A DNA stretch of 64,000 bases from Sialis fuliginosa (taxonomy: Eukaryota; Arthropoda; Insecta; Megaloptera; Sialidae). Made by a program: the position numbers and the translations under genes. This document shows positions 62,156-64,000 of the stretch, piece after piece; the first letter of the stretch is position 1, and each line of letters opens with the position of its first letter. The stretch covers positions 18,476,001 to 18,540,000 of the forward strand of contig OY540812.1 of NCBI GenBank assembly GCA_961205875.1. Direction: 5' to 3'. Under the pieces are notes generated by a model. That model searched no databases. It saw only the letters and a list, made by a program, of their open reading frames with translations, and was not told the DNA's origin.

Positions 62156-64000
62156 GTAATAGATACTAATAAAAATTTGATTGTAATCTTTTTCCATTAT
62201 CAAAGTTATCAAATAGAGTACATTACGAATTATATGTGAAACAATTTTGTCATTATTAACGTTATCAGATAGTGTACATTACATACGATTGGCTTTTTAT
62301 ATATGCACGTGTACACCAAAACACTTTTAACATTTTTTATACATTTATAATACTATTTTGAGCGAAATTACAAATGTCAACATCAAAAAATATGGTTACA
62401 GCTGCCCGCACATACATTTAATTTTGGGATAAAACGCCTGGCTACAAATAATGAAAAACATTAGCGGGACATTATCCTGCATGCACATTTGTATAAACAA
62501 ACAGACACACATACACGTGGGACGTGGTGGCAAGAGTGGATGGGGGTGGGAGGAGGGGGGTTACATAACAGGACATCGATAGTTGGGGTCAGCATAAAAA
62601 ATATACATGCAAATTAAAACAAATCTGTGCAAGGACTTAAATGGCTGTTGTCGCGGTTGTAAATGGCCGAGTGATCCAAAGGGAATGCGGCCAGGAGCGT
62701 AGGTACAGGTAGTGGAGATTAGGAATAGTAATTGATATGAATATATCATTTTATTTTTTATTTTACGAACAAATTCAAAGATAAAATTAAATAATTATAT
62801 TCAGGGTTTTTTTCAGAAGTATATCCTTTAACAAGAATTATAAGCAATATGGTAAATTATAATTAAATTCTATTATAAACAGTATAATATTTATCGTTCT
62901 TAATTTTATTCCACGAACTTTGCACTCTAATTAATTTGGAAGTCAAAATAAGCGTAGTATCTAACTTTTTTTTTGAAAAGCACTGATTATAATGTGTCTT
63001 TAATATTAGCTTTATTTTTTGTTATTGTTATTTTTATGGTAACTATGTCAATAAATTCCTTAGAATTTGTAAATTGAAATAACTCAATATAGACAAATTA
63101 TTTATTGCTTTTAACAACTGAATTTCTTTCAAGGTGCACGTGGCTATAATGTTATTAATTAAAAGTAAATTCATATAATGAATATTGCAAACGTTTGAGT
63201 GAAATAATTAAAATACCCATTAAATCTTAAATTTTATGTACAATTAAAGGAGGAATATGATTTTGTCAGTCTATATATGCATGTAAGTTTTGTTCACTGA
63301 CAGAGCTTAAACTACTTAAACGATTTCAACAAATGAGAAATCATTGGATTCGTCTTAATTGTCCACGTGTCATACAATTTTTTTGGTAAATTTAATTGGC
63401 AGCAAAACTCATGCTGGATATCAAATAAAATTGGTTTGAAGAACAATTTAAAAAATATACAAATCATGTAGAAAAAAATGAGTTAAAGAACAAAATTTAT
63501 AATTGAAACTGATATATCTATATTTTATCTGTTTTATATTATTATTTATTAATACATAGATCTGTGTAAATAAATTTAAATATAAATAAAAGTTAAAAAT
63601 AAATAACACTCGACTGCACTAAAACAATATAAAAAAATGTAACTGAAAGTTGCATGCTTCATCTTTTTTATGTATTATAAATACCTATAACGAGTAAATA
63701 TTTATAGATGCATTAAAAATAAATAAGATCTTACTTACTACCCACAACTAGTAAAATATTTTTTTGTTCTAATCCAAAAAAGAAGTAAGTACCTATAAAT
63801 CGAATAAATATCCTATACTTGTTGACATTTAAAATGTCTATATTTATATGTATACAGCTTTGTGTTTCTCTTATGTATGTATATATATTTTCAAACCTAA
63901 CCTTCATATCCATTTAAAAACCTACATTACGGTTATACATATGTATATGTATGAAGGTATACAGGACACAGGGTTAGTCAAAATTAAGGACTGAGCATTT

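Larger units (their letters stand above)
40304..64000 (-). other. Long first-visible intron or upstream DNA of the DDR-like gene
   Basis: No exon could be supported in these 23.7 kb. The DDR signal peptide and discoidin exons must lie in it undetected or beyond the window. It contains MITEs (41891, 42941, 46530, 53578, 56095, 58622, 61177), the repeat 51054-51420, and GC-richer non-coding islands near 41430-41530, 48660-48860, 50810-50960, 58100-58390 and 62490-62720. Everything else is AT-rich and featureless. Confidence 0.55.

Noticed and set aside
62561-62749. Minus-strand frame in a GC-rich island
   Set aside because: Its composition does not resemble any domain. The island looks non-coding.

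Overview
This is a strongly AT-rich eukaryotic window that looks like insect nuclear DNA. It has spliced genes with long, repeat-filled introns, GT-AG boundaries and many short non-autonomous DNA transposons. Several terminal motifs (CATGGGCGTAGCCAGG, CAGTGGCGGACTAAGG, TAGGGTGACC) are of a kind common in hemipteran genomes. A hemipteran is therefore my best guess, made from memory and not from a search. No bacterial, viral or retroviral gene was recognised, and no rRNA, tRNA or CRISPR array.

Only two host genes can be supported, and they are convergent. (1) METTL17, the mitochondrial ribosome-assembly methyltransferase-like protein, lies on the + strand at 11162-15099. Six coding exons give 420 residues in one unbroken frame. 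They carry a SAM-type glycine motif and the four cysteines of the METTL17 Fe-S site. Exon 1, with the mitochondrial targeting peptide, was not found. (2) A discoidin-domain-receptor-like transmembrane protein lies on the - strand, from 40303 down to a stop at 16980. Ten exons give about 1003 residues in one consistent frame: extracellular DDR-type domain, one membrane segment, a 400-codon juxtamembrane exon and a C-terminal kinase domain. The kinase domain has lost the VAIK lysine, most of the Gly-loop, the F and G of DFG and the alpha-F aspartate, so it reads as a pseudokinase. The 5' exons (signal peptide and discoidin domain) are not visible. The remaining 23.7 kb to the window end would be first-intron or upstream DNA.

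The rest is a graveyard of DNA transposons. About a dozen small hAT-type MITEs have 8-bp target duplications that can be read directly. Five foldback elements span roughly 0.7 to 1.7 kb: two related ones in introns of the two neighbouring genes, one with arms built of tandem repeats, one with mirror-identical 15-bp arrays enclosing a Helitron-like insert, and one palindrome with near-identical arms. Another palindromic element, at 37113-38750, has a MITE inside one arm. Remnants of Tc1-like and mariner-like transposases are also present.

Layout: 1-11161 repeats and upstream DNA of METTL17; 11162-15099 METTL17; 15100-16979 convergent intergenic DNA; 16980-40303 DDR-like gene; 40304-64000 intron or upstream DNA with MITEs and a few GC-richer islands that may be regulatory.
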